This document shows, in pieces, positions 8,561 to 17,572 of a stretch of DNA of 64,000 nt. The notes under the pieces were generated by a model, which saw only the letters and a program-made list of their open reading frames with translations, was not told the DNA's origin and ran no database searches. Positions within the stretch are counted from its first letter, which is position 1; every line of letters starts with the position of its first letter. The position numbers were made by a program, and so were the translations under genes. The DNA lies in assembly GCA_963795385.1 (NCBI GenBank), contig CAWCHK010000003.1, positions 744,001 to 808,000 on the forward strand, given 5' to 3'. This DNA comes from CAVURS01 sp963795385. GTDB taxonomy: Bacteria; Actinomycetota; Actinomycetes; Actinomycetales; CAVURS01.

Positions 8561-9609
8561 GCGATCACCGCCGCGTTGAAGGAGAGGCCGATGATCTGCG
8601 CGTCGACCGCACCGCCGGCAGTGTTGGCCTCGAACCGGATTCGTTGCCCTGGTTGGAGGTCCTGGGCGAACGCGTACTGGAAGAATCCCTTGCCGACCGA
8701 CCCCGCCTGCTCGACGATCGGGCTCGCCACGACCCGCTTCCACCCGCTGGGCTTGGCCGGCTCGACGACGAAGGTCCGCATCGAGATCGAGTCCTGCATC
8801 CCGATGCCGGTGGTGTAGACGCTGACGACGCCGGAGGCGTAGCCGGGTCCGGCACACAGCGTGTACGACGTCTTCTTCCCGACGCCGTTGTGACCCGTGC
8901 GCAGGTCGCCGGACCACTCGCGGCCCAGATCCTGCACGTCGCCGTACTGCCCGGTGCTCTTCGTGATCTTCAACGTGTCCTCCTCGAGCTGTCCCAGCAG
9001 GGTGTGGATCGCGATGTCTGAGGGGTCTCCGTGGACGTTGTCCGGGACGTGCGAGTGACCGCACCAGCCGTGGAAGGTCTTCCAGGTGTGGCCCGACATC
9101 CGGACGCCGTTGTGCGTGCCGTACGAGGACGGATAGGCCTTGAAGTCGACGCCGGCCTTGGCCGGGATCTGGTGCTTGGCGCTGATCCACTGCATCAGCC
9201 GCTGGACCGGCAGGAGCTGCGCCGGCGTGAGGTCCTCGACAAGGACGCCGCGCTTGCCCCCTTTGCGCCATTGCGCGCGGTCGGAGTAGGCCATGATCTC
9301 GATCTGCACCGCGCGGGCGTTGTTGGTCTCGATCGAGGTGTTGTGCTCCAGGGCCCGGGCCGGGCGGGCCGTGTCGAAGTGCTGCCACACGCGGCCGGTC
9401 ACCGGGTCGACGGTGAAGTGGGGCGCGTTCTGACCGGCCGTCGGGTGATCGGACTTGCGCGACTTGTACGACGGCAGGCTCGGCGTCTCGGTCGAGTGCA
9501 GAACGCCGCGCCAGGTGACGCCGCCGATGTAGGACCCCGGGAACTTGTGGTCGTAGCGGTGCGAGTGGTTCGCGCCGGGGTAGTAGAGGCCAGTGGTCGT
9601 GTGGCTCAT
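8557..9609 (-). CDS. N-acetylmuramoyl-L-alanine amidase (amidase_2/PGRP type)
   Basis: Protein of 350 residues predicted to cut the lactyl-amide bond of peptidoglycan. The N-terminal ~210 residues form the zinc amidase domain: His38 in RGVLHST is the first metal ligand, the NARAVQIEI strand follows, and the His-rich WCGHSHVPDNVHGDP segment supplies the remaining ligands. The C-terminal ~140 residues are a beta-rich domain of unknown function, possibly wall binding. There is no signal peptide, as in phage endolysins that rely on a holin. ATG 9609 has a GGAGG ribosome binding site 6 nt upstream. The gene overlaps the following holin-like gene by 4 nt. Confidence 0.8.
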   Translation of the reverse strand: MSHTTTGLYYPGANHSHRYDHKFPGSYIGGVTWRGVLHSTETPSLPSYKSRKSDHPTAGQNAPHFTVDPVTGRVWQHFDTARPARALEHNTSIETNNARAVQIEIMAYSDRAQWRKGGKRGVLVEDLTPAQLLPVQRLMQWISAKHQIPAKAGVDFKAYPSSYGTHNGVRMSGHTWKTFHGWCGHSHVPDNVHGDPSDIAIHTLLGQLEEDTLKITKSTGQYGDVQDLGREWSGDLRTGHNGVGKKTSYTLCAGPGYASGVVSVYTTGIGMQDSISMRTFVVEPAKPSGWKRVVASPIVEQAGSVGKGFFQYAFAQDLQPGQRIRFEANTAGGAVDAQIIGLSFNAAVIA

Positions 9610-9836
9610 GGGAGCCTCCAGGAGGGGACCGGAAGACCAGAAGGAAGGGCTGGGACCAGTTGCTACGGCTGAGGAGGCGCCGGCGGGCGGCCTGATACGC
9701 GGGGGACGGCCGGAAATCGGGACCATCATGGCCCTCGGACGACGATTGCGGAAGATCCTGCGTGCGGGGCACAAGGGACGTTCCACGCTCGGGGAGGCGA
9801 CGATCCGTCAGGAACGCCTGGCGCGGATGGGGCCGG

Positions 9837-9910
9837 TGGGGCGGGTGGGGCTCGAACCCACGACCGACGGGTTATGAGCCCGCTGCTCTGACCGGCTGAG
9901 CTACCGCCCC
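9837..9910 (-). tRNA. tRNA-Met (anticodon CAT), elongator type
   Basis: A 74-nt cloverleaf on the minus strand. The acceptor GGGGCGG pairs with CCGCCCC, discriminator A is at 9837, the D arm begins TAGCTCAG, the anticodon stem GCGGG/CCCGT encloses CTCATAA, and the T arm is GTGGG-TTCGAGC-CCCAC. No CCA is encoded. Base pair 1-72 is G-C, which argues against the initiator. An Ile tRNA with a lysidine-modified CAT anticodon cannot be excluded by eye. Confidence 0.93.
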
Positions 9911-9990
9911 TGGTCGCGACGACTCTATTGGTCCGCCGGGGCGGTGTATCAAGCTCCGGCCCGGGGGCTCTTCATCCCGCTACATCAGCT

Positions 9991-10020
9991 TGCCCGCGGT
10001 ACCGGAGCCCACCGCGGGCA
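9991..10020. terminator. Perfect 10-bp hairpin, second of two behind the phosphatase gene
   Basis: TGCCCGCGGT and ACCGCGGGCA form a perfect 10-bp stem around a 10-nt loop. It lies downstream of the phosphatase gene on the minus strand and after the stronger hairpin at 10025-10069. There is no T-run, as is common for actinobacterial terminators. The stem is symmetric, so direction is not proven. Confidence 0.5.
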
Positions 10021-10024
10021 CGCC

Positions 10025-10069
10025 TGACGCGCAGGCCGCCGGCACTCACACCCGACGGCCTGCGCGTCA
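10025..10069. terminator. Strong 14-bp hairpin downstream of the acid phosphatase
   Basis: TGACGCGCAGGCCG and CGGCCTGCGCGTCA are exact inverted repeats of 14 bp enclosing a 17-nt loop. The hairpin begins about 55 nt beyond the phosphatase stop codon and is the likely transcription terminator for that gene. It also shields the downstream tRNA gene from read-through. Confidence 0.65.
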
Positions 10070-10123
10070 CTTCGCCATCTTGAGGACGTGTTCAGGCAAG
10101 CTCAAGACACGTTCAGGGCGAGC

Positions 10124-10906
10124 TCAGGGCAGGTAGTACATCGGGTTCGGCATCTTGAACGAGCGGTCCGAGTAGCCGCCCTCGAGGTCGGAGAACTGGT
10201 CGCCGACGTTCGCGACGATGTCGTAGCCCTTGGACTCGATGTACTTCCGGGTCAACGACTTGTACTGGATCGTCGTGCAGGTCGGGGTGCACGAGGACAG
10301 CCACGGCTTGGTCTGGTCCTTGGTGAACAGGCTGGTGGCCGACGGGAACCCGACGTTCTTCAGGTTGCCCAGGGTCGCGGGCTTCTGCGACGGCGGGCGG
10401 CCGGTGACGAAGAACAGCGCGTAGCCGTGCGAGGTGGCCCAGGTGGCGACGTCGTTCATCCCGAAGACCGCCGGGAACTTCTTGCCCAGGACGTACTCCG
10501 CGTTGATCGCCGGGTTGTACCCGAAGTCGTTGGCCGCCTCGTAGTTGTAGGTCAGCAGGCTCGTGTCGTCGACGTCCAGGACGAGGGCCTTGGTGGCGCT
10601 GCTCGGCGTGGCCGTCGCGGTCGCCAGGTAGGACGAGAGGTCGTGCTCGACGCCGGCCACCTCCGCGGCGTACGGCGAACTGGCCGAGGCCTCGTGCACG
10701 CCGTCGACCACGGTGTCGCCGTAGTAGAACTTGATCTGGTTCTTGACCAGGCCCAGGTTGTCGATCTGGCTCGAGCTGGTGGGCGTCGGGTTCGGCGTCG
10801 GATCCTGCCGGGTCGCCATGGCGGCGGGCACGCCGACGACGACGGCTGCGGCGGCGATGACGGCGGCCGCGAAGGTGGTGCGGCGTTGGTGCCGGAATCG
10901 GCTCAT
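10124..10906 (-). CDS. Secreted HAD-type acid phosphatase (class B/5'-nucleotidase e(P4)-like)
   Basis: Exported phosphatase of 260 residues. An N-terminal signal peptide (basic RFRHQRR, then an Ala/Val-rich core to about residue 30) is followed by a linker rich in Pro/Thr/Ser. HAD motif I is LDVDDTSL, motif II is FVTGRP, and the C-terminal NVGDQFSDLEGG carries the acidic metal-binding residues. These match the acid phosphatase class B family, which releases phosphate from nucleotides and other monoesters outside the membrane. Cys residues in SSCTPTCTT could form a disulfide. ATG 10906 has AGGAGAGG about 8 nt upstream. It is monocistronic, ended by two hairpins. Confidence 0.85.
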   Translation of the reverse strand: MSRFRHQRRTTFAAAVIAAAAVVVGVPAAMATRQDPTPNPTPTSSSQIDNLGLVKNQIKFYYGDTVVDGVHEASASSPYAAEVAGVEHDLSSYLATATATPSSATKALVLDVDDTSLLTYNYEAANDFGYNPAINAEYVLGKKFPAVFGMNDVATWATSHGYALFFVTGRPPSQKPATLGNLKNVGFPSATSLFTKDQTKPWLSSCTPTCTTIQYKSLTRKYIESKGYDIVANVGDQFSDLEGGYSDRSFKMPNPMYYLP

Positions 10907-11070
10907 GGGTTCAGACCTCTCCTGTTGGGGTTGGTGTGAGTTGGTGAGGTGGTGCCAGGGTGGTGCTACAGACTTCCGGCGCCAGACAAGCACGCTCGGC
11001 GGCCGACCGCCAGCGGCAGGCGTCCGGGCCCGGGCCGCGGTCGGCGTGCGATAACCTGACCACTCGCCAT

Positions 11071-11143
11071 TCCCGCGTAGCTCAGTTGGCAGAGCATCCG
11101 ACTGTTAATCGGACGGCCGTTGGTTCGAGTCCAACCGCGGGAG
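11071..11143 (+). tRNA. tRNA-Asn (anticodon GTT)
   Basis: A 73-nt cloverleaf. Acceptor TCCCGCG pairs with CGCGGGA, followed by discriminator G; D arm GTAGCTCAG; anticodon stem TCCGA/TCGGA with loop CTGTTAA; T arm GTTGG-TTCGAGT-CCAAC. The 3' CCA is not encoded. Confidence 0.95.
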
Positions 11144-11158
11144 CCCTTCAGGCCACTC

Positions 11159-11671
11159 TCAGTCCCGCATCCCGGTCTGCTCGCGCAGGTCGGCGAGCTC
11201 GAGCTCGACCCGCGTCGCCACGTCGGGGTCGGCCAGGTCCACTCCGTGATCGGCGACGACCTGCGTGTGCAGGGGGCTCCCCGGAGCCACCCGGCGGACC
11301 GCCACCCGCACCCCGCGCCGGCCCTGGACCGCGAACCGGCGGGCGAGCACCACGCTGGCCTCCACCCGCTCCCGGATCACCTCGGGCAGGAAGCCTGCGT
11401 CGCCGGCCAGCTCGAGCAGCAGCTGTCGGCGCTCGTCGACCCAGGTCACCTGCAGCATCGAGGCCGTGTCGGACCAGACCGCAGCGGCCACCCGGTCCCA
11501 GCCGTGCCGCTGCTCCCCGTCCTCCGTCGTGACATGCAGAGCCTGCGTCGTGGCCACGACCCACCGCCGGTCGACCAGCCGGCCGGCTGCCAGTACCCGC
11601 TCGCCGCGCTCGAGCTGAAGTGCCGCGCGCACCTGCGCGGGCAGGGTGACCTTGCGTCCGATCCGGGCCAC
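11159..11671 (-). CDS. Conserved hypothetical protein downstream of dnaG
   Basis: Protein of 170 residues beginning MARIGRKVTLPAQV (GTG 11671). No signal peptide or membrane helix. It has alternating beta-strand-like segments (VLAAGRLVDRRWVVATTQALHV, split by Trp residues) followed by a charged helical C-terminus. I recognise the gene only as the small ORF that commonly follows dnaG in actinobacteria; it has no function I can name. It starts 6 nt after the dnaG stop, so the two are almost certainly co-transcribed. Confidence 0.7.
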   Translation of the reverse strand: MARIGRKVTLPAQVRAALQLERGERVLAAGRLVDRRWVVATTQALHVTTEDGEQRHGWDRVAAAVWSDTASMLQVTWVDERRQLLLELAGDAGFLPEVIRERVEASVVLARRFAVQGRRGVRVAVRRVAPGSPLHTQVVADHGVDLADPDVATRVELELADLREQTGMRD

Positions 11672-11677
11672 GACGCC

Positions 11678-13630
11678 TCAACCCAGCCGCTCGCGCAGCG
11701 CGGTCCGCCGGCGGACGATCGCCTCGGCCTCGACGAACGCCGCCCGGCTGCCCATGGCGTCGCCCGCGGCGTCGAGCCGCTGGATCCGGCTGTGCACCTC
11801 GGCGTCCTGGCGGGCCAGGTCGAGCTCGGCCACCCCGACCTGTAGTGACAGGGCGAGCCGGCGCAACCCGTCGTCACCGGAGTACATCAACGGCGCCACG
11901 GCGAGCAGGGTCACGACGGGGCGGGCCTGCTCGCTGGCGGCCATCGCGACGCTCTCGACCCAGGCCTCCCCCGGCAGCTGGGCCGCTGCCGCCAGGCCAC
12001 CCGCCGCCCGGACCGCCTCGTGGGCCACGCGGTAGGCCGGCTCCCCGAACGCCTCGGCGCTCAACGCGTCGAACTCGGCCGCGTCCAGCGACTTCGGGGC
12101 CTGGAGGGCGACCTGCAGCAGCTGGCGCTCGCGGGCGACGTTGGGGTCACGCAGGTTGGGCCGGGGCAACGGCGCCGGTCCGGCGCTCTCCTCGGCGCCG
12201 GTCTCGGCACCGTCGGCGGCCGGTTGGGCGGCGGGCCCCGGGGCGCTCGCCGTCGGGGCACTCGTCGTACGGCGCGGGTCCGAGCCCCGGGTCGAGTCGC
12301 GGCCGGCGCTCACCACCGCCTGGTTCACCGTCTCCACCGGCAGGCCCAGCAGGCCGGCCAGCTGCCGGGCGTACTCCGGCCTGGACGCGCGGTCGCGGAT
12401 GTCGGCGACGACGGGGGCAGCGGCGCGCAGGGCCTGCATGCGGCCGGACACCGCGTCGAGGTCGAACCGGTTGATCGTGGTGCGGACCGCGAACTCGAAC
12501 AGCGGCACCCGGCCGGCGATCAGGTCACGGACCGCGGCGTCGCCCCGCTGCTGGCGCAGCTCGCAGGGATCCAGCCCACCAGGCTCGACCGCGACGTAGG
12601 TCTGGGAGACGAAGCGCTGGTCCTCGGCGAACGCCCGCATCGCGGCCTTCTGACCGGCGGCGTCGCCGTCGAAGGTGAAGATCACCTCGGCCGGGGTCAC
12701 CTCGGCCTCGTCGCGCATGATCCGGCGCAACACGGTGATGTGGTCGGACCCGAAGGCGGTGCCGCACGTGGCGATGGCGGTGTCGACGCCGGCCAGGTGG
12801 CAGGCCATCACGTCGGTGTAGCCCTCGACGATCACCGCCTGGCGGTCCCGGCCGATCGACTTCTTGGCCAGGTCGAGGCCGTAGAGCACCGTGGCCTTGC
12901 GGTAGATCGGGCTCTCAGCGGTGTTGAGGTACTTCGCCTCGATCCGGTCGTCGTCGTAGAGCCGGCGGGCGCCGAATCCGACGACGTCGCCGGTGATGTC
13001 GCGGATCGGCCAGACCAGCCGGCCGCGGAACTTGTCGTAGAGCCCCCGGGTGCCCCGACCCGAGAGCCCACCCGCGACCAGCTCGTCGTCGGTGAAGCCG
13101 CGACCGCGCAGGTGGTTGGAGAGCGCCTCGCCGGCGCGGGGTGCGTAGCCGACCCCGAACCGGGTCGCGGCTTCGCGGTCGAAGCCGCGCTCGGCCAGGA
13201 AGGTACGGGCCGGGCCGGCATCCGGGCCGCCGGCGAGCTGCTCGGCGTAGAACCGGGCCGCGATCCGGTGCGCCTCGATCAGCCGGGTCCGCCGTCCGAC
13301 GTCCTCGCGCGGGCGGCCGCCGCCGTCCTCGTAGCGCAGCTCCACCCCGGCCTTGGCCGCCAGCCGCTCGATGGCCTCGGTGAAGGTCAGGTGGTCGACC
13401 TTCTGCACGAACGAGATGGCGTCCCCGCTCTCGTCGCAGCCGAAGCAGTGGAAGACCCCGAGCAGCGGGCGGACGTGGAAGGACGGCGACTTCTCGTCGT
13501 GGAACGGGCAGAGACCCTTGAGGCTGCCCACGCCCGCGGGGCGCAGCGTCACGTGCTCGCGCACGACGTCCTCGATCGACGTCCGCTCCTTGACGAGCGC
13601 GACATCCTCGGCCCTGATCCGTCCCGCCAC
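11678..13630 (-). CDS. dnaG: DNA primase
   Basis: Primase of 650 residues that makes RNA primers at the replication fork. Domains in order: the CHC2 zinc finger (GLCPFHDEKSPSF and FHCFGC), the TOPRIM catalytic core (VIVEGYTDVMA and FTFDGDAAGQKA with acidic metal ligands), then a C-terminal helical region that binds the DnaB helicase. The start is GTG 13630, giving the usual VAGRIRAEDV beginning; another GTG lies one codon upstream. A Pro/Ala/Thr-rich linker around residues 440-490 separates core and helicase-binding region. The frame is fully intact. Confidence 0.96.
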   Translation of the reverse strand: MAGRIRAEDVALVKERTSIEDVVREHVTLRPAGVGSLKGLCPFHDEKSPSFHVRPLLGVFHCFGCDESGDAISFVQKVDHLTFTEAIERLAAKAGVELRYEDGGGRPREDVGRRTRLIEAHRIAARFYAEQLAGGPDAGPARTFLAERGFDREAATRFGVGYAPRAGEALSNHLRGRGFTDDELVAGGLSGRGTRGLYDKFRGRLVWPIRDITGDVVGFGARRLYDDDRIEAKYLNTAESPIYRKATVLYGLDLAKKSIGRDRQAVIVEGYTDVMACHLAGVDTAIATCGTAFGSDHITVLRRIMRDEAEVTPAEVIFTFDGDAAGQKAAMRAFAEDQRFVSQTYVAVEPGGLDPCELRQQRGDAAVRDLIAGRVPLFEFAVRTTINRFDLDAVSGRMQALRAAAPVVADIRDRASRPEYARQLAGLLGLPVETVNQAVVSAGRDSTRGSDPRRTTSAPTASAPGPAAQPAADGAETGAEESAGPAPLPRPNLRDPNVARERQLLQVALQAPKSLDAAEFDALSAEAFGEPAYRVAHEAVRAAGGLAAAAQLPGEAWVESVAMAASEQARPVVTLLAVAPLMYSGDDGLRRLALSLQVGVAELDLARQDAEVHSRIQRLDAAGDAMGSRAAFVEAEAIVRRRTALRERLG

Positions 13631-13694
13631 CACAGCTCCCGTCCGCCCCACGTTCGAGGCGCCAGTCTAGGTCGCCGCTCCGACGCCCTCGGCG

Positions 13695-13736
13695 GGTCAG
13701 CCCCTCCGGGTGCTCCAGCCCCCGGAGAGCCTGACA
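13695..13736. repeat. Palindromic REP-like element, single copy
   Basis: The segment starts GTCAGCCCCTCCGGG and ends CCTGACAA, with an inner CTCCGGG/CCCGGAG inverted repeat. The same outer ends and first 15 bases recur in two tandem copies at 41942-41983 and 42014-42055. It lies in the gap between dnaG and the YoeB remnant. Three related copies in 64 kb suggest a dispersed intergenic repeat. Confidence 0.45.
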
Positions 13737-13746
13737 AGTCCGCCTG

Positions 13747-13890
13747 TCAGTAGTGATAACGCGCCTGCACGATCACGAGATCGTCGCCGTCGACGGTGTA
13801 GACCAGCCGATGTTCCTGGTCGATCCGACTCGACCAGAAGCCAGCGAGGTCACCGCTGAGGCGCTCCGGCTTGCCGCGTGAACGCGATCC
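13747..13890 (-). pseudogene. Txe/YoeB-family toxin remnant (C-terminal half only)
   Basis: Reading the minus strand from an in-frame stop at 13891-13893 gives 47 codons that end GFWSSRIDQEHRLVYTV...VQARYHY and then a stop. This is the C-terminal half of a YoeB/Txe mRNA interferase, including the conserved GKPERL, the FWSSRI segment, the catalytic-region EHRLVY and the terminal RYHY with the essential His-Tyr. The N-terminal half has no counterpart in any frame, because the adjacent 40 nt already belong to the reductase end. No YefM antitoxin gene is adjacent. I read it as a decayed toxin gene. A short coding role is unlikely because no start codon precedes it. Confidence 0.7.
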
Positions 13891-13931
13891 TCACTCGGTG
13901 AGCTCGTGTGCCTCGGTCCGGCCCCGCCTGC

Positions 13932-15162
13932 TCAGCTCAGGTCGGCCAGGGGCACATCGGTGTCCTGGAAGCGCTCCACATCGAGGCCGACCTTGGCCTG
14001 GACGAGGGCCTTCACGGCGTCGGAGTCGTCCCAGCGGTTCACGTGCATGGCCGCGTCGACGCTCCCCTCGGCACTGAGCCACACCGCGACGTACTCCCCG
14101 TCGACCGGACGACCACGCAGCACCACCCTGTCCACCCGCGGGTCGGCCCAGCCCCAGTACTCCATGCCCGCGTCGTACTGGTCGGTGAAGAAGTACGGCG
14201 GGTCGGCCCACTCCTCGGTCGAGCCGGCCATGCTCCGGCCGGCGAAGGCGCCCTGGTTCTTGGCGTTGGCCCAGTGCTCGACCCGCAACGGCCGGCCGGC
14301 CCACGCGTTCTGGGCGAGGGCGATGTCGCCCGCGGCCCAGATGTTCGGGTCCGAGGTGCGCAGCCGCGAGTCCACCGGCACCCCGCCGTCGGCAGCCAGC
14401 CCGGCGGCCTGGGCCAGCTCGAGGTTGGGAGCGGCGCCGACACCGACGACCACCAGGTCGGCCGCGAGGACCTGGCCGTTGTCCAGCAGGACGCCGCTGG
14501 CCCGGCCCTCGGACTCCTGGATCGCGTTGACCTGCAACCCGGTTCGTACGTCGACGCCGTGACTTCGGTGCAGGTTGGCCCACAGCTCGCCGACCTCGCC
14601 GCCCATGACGCCGAACAGCGGGGTCGGCTGCGGCTCGACCACGGTCACGTCGAGGCCCTTCTCCCGAGCGCCGGCGGCGATCTCCAGCCCGATCCACCCG
14701 CCGCCGACCACGACCAGCGTCTTGCCCGACCCGAGCGCGTCGACCAGCGCGAGCGAGTCCTCGGCGGTCCGCAGGTAGTGGACGCCCGGGAGGTCGGCCA
14801 CCGGGCGCGTTGAGCCGCCGGGGCGTGGCACCGGTCGCGAGGAGCAGCCGGTCGTAGCCCCGCTCGCTGCCGTCGGCCAGCGTCACGACCCGGCGCTCCC
14901 GGTCCAGCTCCGACACCGGCTGGCCGAGCAGGAGCTCGACGTCGTGCCCGGCGTACCAGTCCTGCGGGTGGACGAAGAGGTCGTCCGGCGACTTCTTGCC
15001 CGCGACGACGGCCTTGGACAGGTCCGGCCGCTCGTACGGCCGGCGCCGTTCGGCCCCGATCAGCGTCACCGTGCCGTCGGTGTCCGCCGCGCGGATCGCC
15101 TCGACCGCCTTGGCTCCTGCCAGCCCGCCACCGACCACGACGTACGACGTCTGCTCGCTCAT
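13932..15162 (-). CDS. FAD/NAD(P)-dependent oxidoreductase, ferredoxin/rubredoxin reductase type; one frameshift
   Basis: Flavoprotein of about 409 residues predicted to move electrons from NAD(P)H to a ferredoxin, rubredoxin or Rieske partner. The N-terminal part from ATG 15162 shows the FAD-binding VVVGGGLAGAKA and the ATG motif LLLATGATPRR. After a frame change near 14796-14800 the second part continues with the NAD-binding VVVGGGWIGLEIA, the FAD-contacting IWAAGDIA and a C-terminal reductase dimerisation domain around YFFTDQYDAGMEYWG. The two halves fit exactly if one C is removed, so the break looks like a sequence error. ATG 15162 has AGGGTG 7 nt upstream. The redox partner is not in the window. 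Confidence 0.8.
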
Positions 15163-15200
15163 GCCCACACCCTGTCACCCCGCCCGCCGGGCGGCACCGG

Positions 15201-16242
15201 TCAGCCGAGCGGGACGTCGATCCCTCGCGGGAGCCGCGCCGACGGCCAGGCCAGCTCGCGGCGGGCCGTGTCGAAGGCGAAGCGGTCGGTCATGCCCGCG
15301 ACATAGGCCACCGCCGCCCGCACCGGATCGGGCACCCGCTCCGACGGACGGTGCTCGGCCGGGAGCGCCCCCGGGTGGGCGACGAAGTGCTCGACCAGCG
15401 CGCGCAGCACCGCCACGACCGCATCGGACTGCGCGACCGACTCCGGACGCGAGTAGATCCGCTCGTAGTTGAAGGACCGGAGGGCAGCCAGCGCGGCGGC
15501 CGGCTCGGCGGGCCATGCCGACCACGCCGTCCTGCACCGCGCAGCGAACCACGGCGTCGATGAAGGTTCCGAGCTGCTCGCGCCGCGAGCGCCCGCACAC
15601 GTCGGCCACCTCGGCCGGGAGGTCCCCCGGGTCGACGACTCCCGCCGACACGGCGTCCTCGAAGTCGTGGGCGCAGTAGGCGATCCGGTCGGCCCAGCTC
15701 ACCACCTCGCCCTCTGGCGTCGCGGGGGTCGGCCGGGCCCACGAGTGGTTGCGGATGCCGTCGAGGGTCTGCGCGCAGAGGTTCAGCGGCACCAGCACGA
15801 CGTCGGCGCCCCAGACCGCGTGGTCGTAACCCTCCGGCAGGAACGCGTCGAACGCCTCCTCGCTGGCGTGGCCGCCCGGGCCGTGCCCGCAGTCGTGCCC
15901 GAGCGCGATCGCCTCGGTCAGCGAGGCGTTCAGCCCGGCAGCCCGGGCGATGCCGGCCGCCACCTGCGCGACCTCGAGGGCGTGGGTCAGCCGGGTCCGC
16001 TGGTGGTCGGCCGGGAAGACGAAGACCTGGGTCTTGCCGGCCAGCCGCCGGAAGGCCGCCGAGTGCAGGATCCGGTCGCGGTCGCGCTCGAAGCAGGTGC
16101 GGTCCGGGTCCGGCGGCTCGGCCTCGGCGCGCTCACCGGCCCCGTGCGCCAGCGTGGCCCCGGGGCGCAGCCAGGCCCGCTCGAGCTCCTCCCGGCGCTG
16201 CCGGCCGAACGACCGGGTACGCCGCGAGACGCGCCCCGGCAC
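15201..16242 (-). CDS. dgt: Deoxyguanosinetriphosphate triphosphohydrolase-like protein; one frameshift
   Basis: HD-domain enzyme that hydrolyses dNTPs, classically dGTP, to deoxynucleoside and triphosphate. The metal-binding set is visible: RTRLTHALEVAQ (first His), HDCGHGPGGHASEEAF (HD pair) and WADRIAYCAHDFED (Asp). The frame breaks near 15506-15514; removing one C of a CCC run joins it to the C-terminal part FNYERIYSRPESVAQ and then VLRALVEHF...LPRGIDVPLG. The start GTG 16242 is tentative because the N-terminus before PPDPDRTCFERDRDR is poorly conserved. The gene follows dus on the same strand with about 100 nt between them. Dgt-dnaG proximity is common in actinobacteria. Confidence 0.85.
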
Positions 16243-16338
16243 CGGCGTGGGCCTGCACGATGCCCGCGCCGCCCGGGTGGCCGGCCATCGTCGAGGCCCA
16301 CGCCTGGGTGCGCTCGCTCGGCCCGGACGGCTCGCCCG

Positions 16339-17535
16339 TCATCCGCCGGAGACGCTGAGCTCGGCCAGCCGGACGTCGGCCAGCAGCGCGTCGTCGGTCT
16401 CCCGGGAGTCCAGCCAGCCGTCGGGCAGGGCGACCCGGTTCTGCGGCGTACCGGCCCGGCCACGCTGACCTTCGGCGGCCTCGCCCGGCCAGGGCTGGGA
16501 CCGGTCCAGCGTGCCGAGCAGGTCGTCCAGCCGGGCCAGCGAGTCGACCAGGGCGAGCTGGGACCGGACGGCGCTGCCGGCGGCGAAACCCTTGAGGTAC
16601 CAGGCGATGTGCTTGCGCAGGTCGCGGCAGGCCTTGCCCTCGTCGCCGTAGTGCTCGGTCAGCAGCTCGGCGTGCCGGCGCATCGTCGTCGCGACCTCGC
16701 CGAGGCTCGGGACGGACCCGGACCTGCTCGCCGGAGAACGCCGCCGCCAGGTCGGCGAACAGCCAGGGCCGGCCGAGGCAGCCCCGCCCGACGACCACCC
16801 CGTCGCAGCCGGTGGCCGCCATCATCGCCAGCGCGTCGTCGGCCGACCAGATGTCGCCGTTGCCGAGCACCGGGATCGAGGTGACGGCCTCCTTCAGCCG
16901 GGCGATCGCGCTCCAGTCGGCCTGGCCGGAGTAGTGCTGGGCGGCGGTCCGGGCGTGCAGGGCGACCCAGGCGACGCCCTCGGCCTCGGCGATCCGGCCG
17001 GCCTCGAGGTAGGTCACGTGGTCGGCATCGACGCCGACCCGCATCTTGACCGTCACCGGCACGCCCGCGGGCGCGGCGGCGCGGACCGCGGCGGCGACGA
17101 TGGCCCGGAAGAGCTCGGTCTTCCACGGCAGCGCGGCTCCGCCGCCCTTGCGGGTGACCTTGGGCACCGGGCAGCCGAAGTTCAGGTCGACGTGGTCGGC
17201 CCGGTCCTCCTCGACCAGCATCCGTACGGCGGCGCCGACGGTGGCCGGGTCGACGCCGTAGAGCTGGACGCTGCGCGGCGACTCGCCGGGTGCGTGGGCG
17301 ATCAGCTGCATCGAGACCGGCGTGCGCTCGACCAGGGCGCGCGAGGTGACCATCTCGCTGACCAGCACCCCCGGACCGCCGTACGCCGCGGACGCCTCCC
17401 GGCAGAGCGGCGGAACGCCGCGTTGGTGATGCCGGCCATCGGCGCGAGCACGACGGGCGTCGCGATCTCGCGGTCGCCGAGCCGCAGCGAGGTGGACCTC
17501 GCCCCGGGAAGGGTCGTCGCGGGCGCCGGGCTCAC
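16339..17535 (-). CDS. dus: tRNA-dihydrouridine synthase (DusB-like); two frameshifts
   Basis: FMN enzyme that reduces specific uridines in the tRNA D-loop. The three frame pieces together give a full protein of about 398 residues. First piece from GTG 17535 holds LAPMAGITNAAFRR (FMN-binding start). Second piece holds DLNFGCPVPKVTRKGGGAAL with the catalytic Cys, VTVKMRVG, LHARTAAQHYSG and GNGDIWS plus GCDGVVVGRGCLGRPW (phosphate-binding). Third piece has the helical RNA-binding C-terminus HIAWYLKGF. The breaks lie near 17407-17413 (one base missing) and 16708-16713 (one base extra). The opposite signs argue for sequence error. Standard regulation or operon partners are not apparent. Confidence 0.85.
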
Positions 17536-17572
17536 CGGCCCATTGTGCCGGGTGCGGCCGTCGAACGGCCGC

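Noticed and set aside
9837..9910. tRNA gene as attachment site of an integrated element
   Set aside because: No integrase and no second copy of the tRNA 3' end was seen within the flanking sequence I read; kept only as a possibility in the lysis-cassette finding.
13871..14077. Plus-strand small proteins over the reductase end
   Set aside because: They are antisense to a conserved reductase and a toxin remnant and have low-complexity Arg/Pro composition.
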